Source: Collinsella aerofaciens
GTDB lineage: Bacteria; Actinomycetota; Coriobacteriia; Coriobacteriales; Coriobacteriaceae
NCBI RefSeq assembly: GCF_902364945.1
Contig: NZ_CABJFS010000019.1
Span: 1 to 7,268 of the forward strand
Reading direction: 5' to 3'
DNA: 7,268 nucleotides
Part shown: piece by piece, positions 6,574-7,268 of the stretch
Layout: each line of letters starts with the position of its first letter
Position numbering within the stretch: the stretch's first letter is position 1
Notes under the pieces: generated by a model
What the model saw: the letters and a program-made list of their open reading frames with translations, nothing else
Told to the model about the DNA's origin: nothing
Databases searched by the model: none
Translations under genes and position numbers: made by a program

Positions 6574-7113
6574 CTATGCTCCTAGCGTATCTTGCGAAGC
6601 ATCGCCCAGGTGCTCCGTCAATGCTGAATTCTGCAGCTGCTCGAGCTCATCTAATACAGAGCGAGCCTCTTTAAATGTCTGCGCAACGCGTTTCTTGGTG
6701 CTCACCTTTTCATCTTTTGGCTTAGGCCGAGCATCTTCGGTAATCGCGATGGCATTCGCAACGGCCAAGTCTCCCGTAAGCGTAATGGAAAGAGCGACCT
6801 CAACAACGCCCAGTTCTTGAGCGATCTCGAGAGCACGGCCCGAAAGCAGCGCCTTCGGTTTGCCGAGTTTATCACGCGTTACCGAAACATCCTTGCGACC
6901 CACGCCTTGACTAAAACCCGTGCCGAGAGCTTTAAGCACCGCCTCGCGCGAAGCAAAGCGGCTCGCATAGTGAGCAGCGGGACGCGATGATGCATCGCAA
7001 TACGCACGCTCTTCTTCGGTAAACACACGCCGAGCAAACGATGGCGTCTTTTCAAGAATTGATTTCATGCGGGAAATCTCGACGATATCAACGCCGATAC
7101 CAGCTTCAGCCAT
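6574..7113 (-). CDS. acpS: Holo-[acyl-carrier-protein] synthase with C-terminal extension
   Basis: AcpS transfers 4'-phosphopantetheine from CoA to a serine of apo-acyl carrier protein, activating it for fatty acid synthesis. The product has GIGVDIVEISR at 5-15 with the Mg-binding Asp9, RVFTEEE at 29-35, RFASREAVLKALGTG at 52-66 with the second metal ligand Glu57, LGKPKALLSG at 83-92, and SITLTGDLAVANAIA at 109-123. This is the complete catalytic unit; Arg56 replaces the common lysine of the KEA motif. The family is usually about 120-130 residues, but this protein has 179. The extra 55 or so residues after Ile124 are charged, begin with a KPKDEK segment, and are likely helical around 140-165. 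I chose ATG 7113 because GGAGGT lies 4 nt before it; an in-frame ATG at 7125 would place that site inside the gene and lack one of its own. It is the first gene of the operon and abuts nnr. Confidence 0.94.
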   Translation of the reverse strand: MAEAGIGVDIVEISRMKSILEKTPSFARRVFTEEERAYCDASSRPAAHYASRFASREAVLKALGTGFSQGVGRKDVSVTRDKLGKPKALLSGRALEIAQELGVVEVALSITLTGDLAVANAIAITEDARPKPKDEKVSTKKRVAQTFKEARSVLDELEQLQNSALTEHLGDASQDTLGA

Positions 7114-7117
7114 GTTC

Positions 7118-7123
7118 ACCTCC
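7118..7123 (-). promoter_or_regulatory. Strong ribosome binding site of acpS
   Basis: GGAGGT on the minus strand ends 4 nt before the ATG at 7113, a near-ideal Shine-Dalgarno sequence. It decides the acpS start, because the upstream ATG at 7125 overlaps its neighbourhood and would encode it as Glu-Val. Confidence 0.8.
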
Positions 7124-7142
7124 ATATCGCACAGACTAAGTT

Positions 7143-7172
7143 ATTGTAGCCCGTTCACAGAAGATGCGACAA
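7143..7172 (-). promoter_or_regulatory. Candidate sigma-70 promoter P1 of the operon
   Basis: On the minus strand TTGTCG (7167-7172, 4 of 6 matches to the -35 consensus) and TACAAT (7143-7148, 5 of 6 to the -10 consensus) are separated by 18 nt. Transcription would begin near 7136 and give a leader of a little over 20 nt before acpS. Its position between an upstream terminator and the first gene supports the call. Activity is inferred from sequence only. Confidence 0.6.
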
Positions 7173-7178
7173 ACGAGG

Positions 7179-7208
7179 GTTATAAAACACAGCTACTATG
7201 TGAGACAA
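7179..7208 (-). promoter_or_regulatory. Candidate sigma-70 promoter P2, upstream of P1
   Basis: On the minus strand TTGTCT (7203-7208) and TATAAC (7179-7184, 5 of 6 to the -10 consensus) are also 18 nt apart. It would start transcription near 7172, at the -35 region of P1, so the two would be tandem. It is weaker evidence than P1 but has the same spacing and lies in the same terminator-to-gene gap. Confidence 0.45.
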
Positions 7209-7222
7209 ATTGCCCGAGATAC

Positions 7223-7254
7223 AAAAAAGGGGGAGGCCGCGAGGCCTCCCCCTT
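7223..7254 (-). terminator. Intrinsic terminator of the upstream minus-strand unit
   Basis: A perfect 10-bp GC-rich stem (7229-7238 with 7243-7252, arm GGGGGAGGCC) has a 4-nt loop and can extend by two A-T pairs. On the minus strand it is followed directly by six Ts (7223-7228), the standard Rho-independent layout. On the plus strand the tail is only TTCTTC. It therefore ends a minus-strand gene beyond 7268 and insulates the acpS operon from it. Confidence 0.9.
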
Positions 7255-7268
7255 CTTCAAGTCATCCG

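Noticed and set aside
6756..6790. Apparent loss of the SISH-like motif in AcpS (SITLTGDLAVANAIA)
   Set aside because: E. coli AcpS also has a VTL-type sequence at this point, so the change falls within normal family variation.

Overview
The window is a compact, GC-rich (roughly 55-60 % by eye) stretch of bacterial chromosome. All six recognisable genes lie on the minus strand, so they are transcribed from right to left: acpS - nnr - alr - family 4 uracil-DNA glycosylase - tsaE - tsaB/rimI/tsaD fusion. The order nnr/alr/tsaE/tsaB/rimI/tsaD resembles the actinobacterial chromosome (compare the alr - tsaE - tsaB - rimI - tsaD block of mycobacteria). With the three-domain TsaB-RimI-TsaD protein and the intermediate GC content, this suggests a Coriobacteriia member, most likely Collinsella or a relative. 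That assignment is inference from gene order and protein style; no marker such as rRNA is present.

Layout from the upstream (right) end. At 7223-7254 a strong intrinsic terminator closes a minus-strand unit lying beyond the window. At 7143-7208 there are two tandem sigma-70-type promoter candidates, followed by a perfect GGAGGT ribosome binding site and acpS. From there to 290 the genes are packed with gaps of 12 nt or less, or with overlap: TAG directly followed by ATG at acpS/nnr, 2 nt at nnr/alr, 8 nt at alr/glycosylase, 12 nt at glycosylase/tsaE, and a 14-nt overlap at tsaE/tsaBID. No internal promoter or terminator was seen, so this reads as one operon. Twelve bases after the last stop codon comes a 135-nt inverted-repeat element (143-277) that can fold into one long rod-like hairpin. 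From 49 to 142 I see no convincing feature, and a second hairpin with a T-rich tail sits at 12-48.

How the genes work together. acpS arms acyl carrier protein using CoA, nnr repairs damaged NAD(P)H, alr makes D-alanine for peptidoglycan, and the glycosylase removes uracil from DNA. The last two genes encode, in two polypeptides, TsaE, TsaB and TsaD of the machinery that puts t6A on A37 of ANN-decoding tRNAs, with the ribosomal-protein acetyltransferase RimI fused between TsaB and TsaD. TsaC/TsaC2 (Sua5), which makes the threonylcarbamoyl-AMP substrate, is not in the window. This is a housekeeping operon rather than a mobile or defence region. The parts that deserve attention are the triple fusion, the long C-terminal tail of AcpS, and the 135-nt hairpin element at the operon's 3' end.
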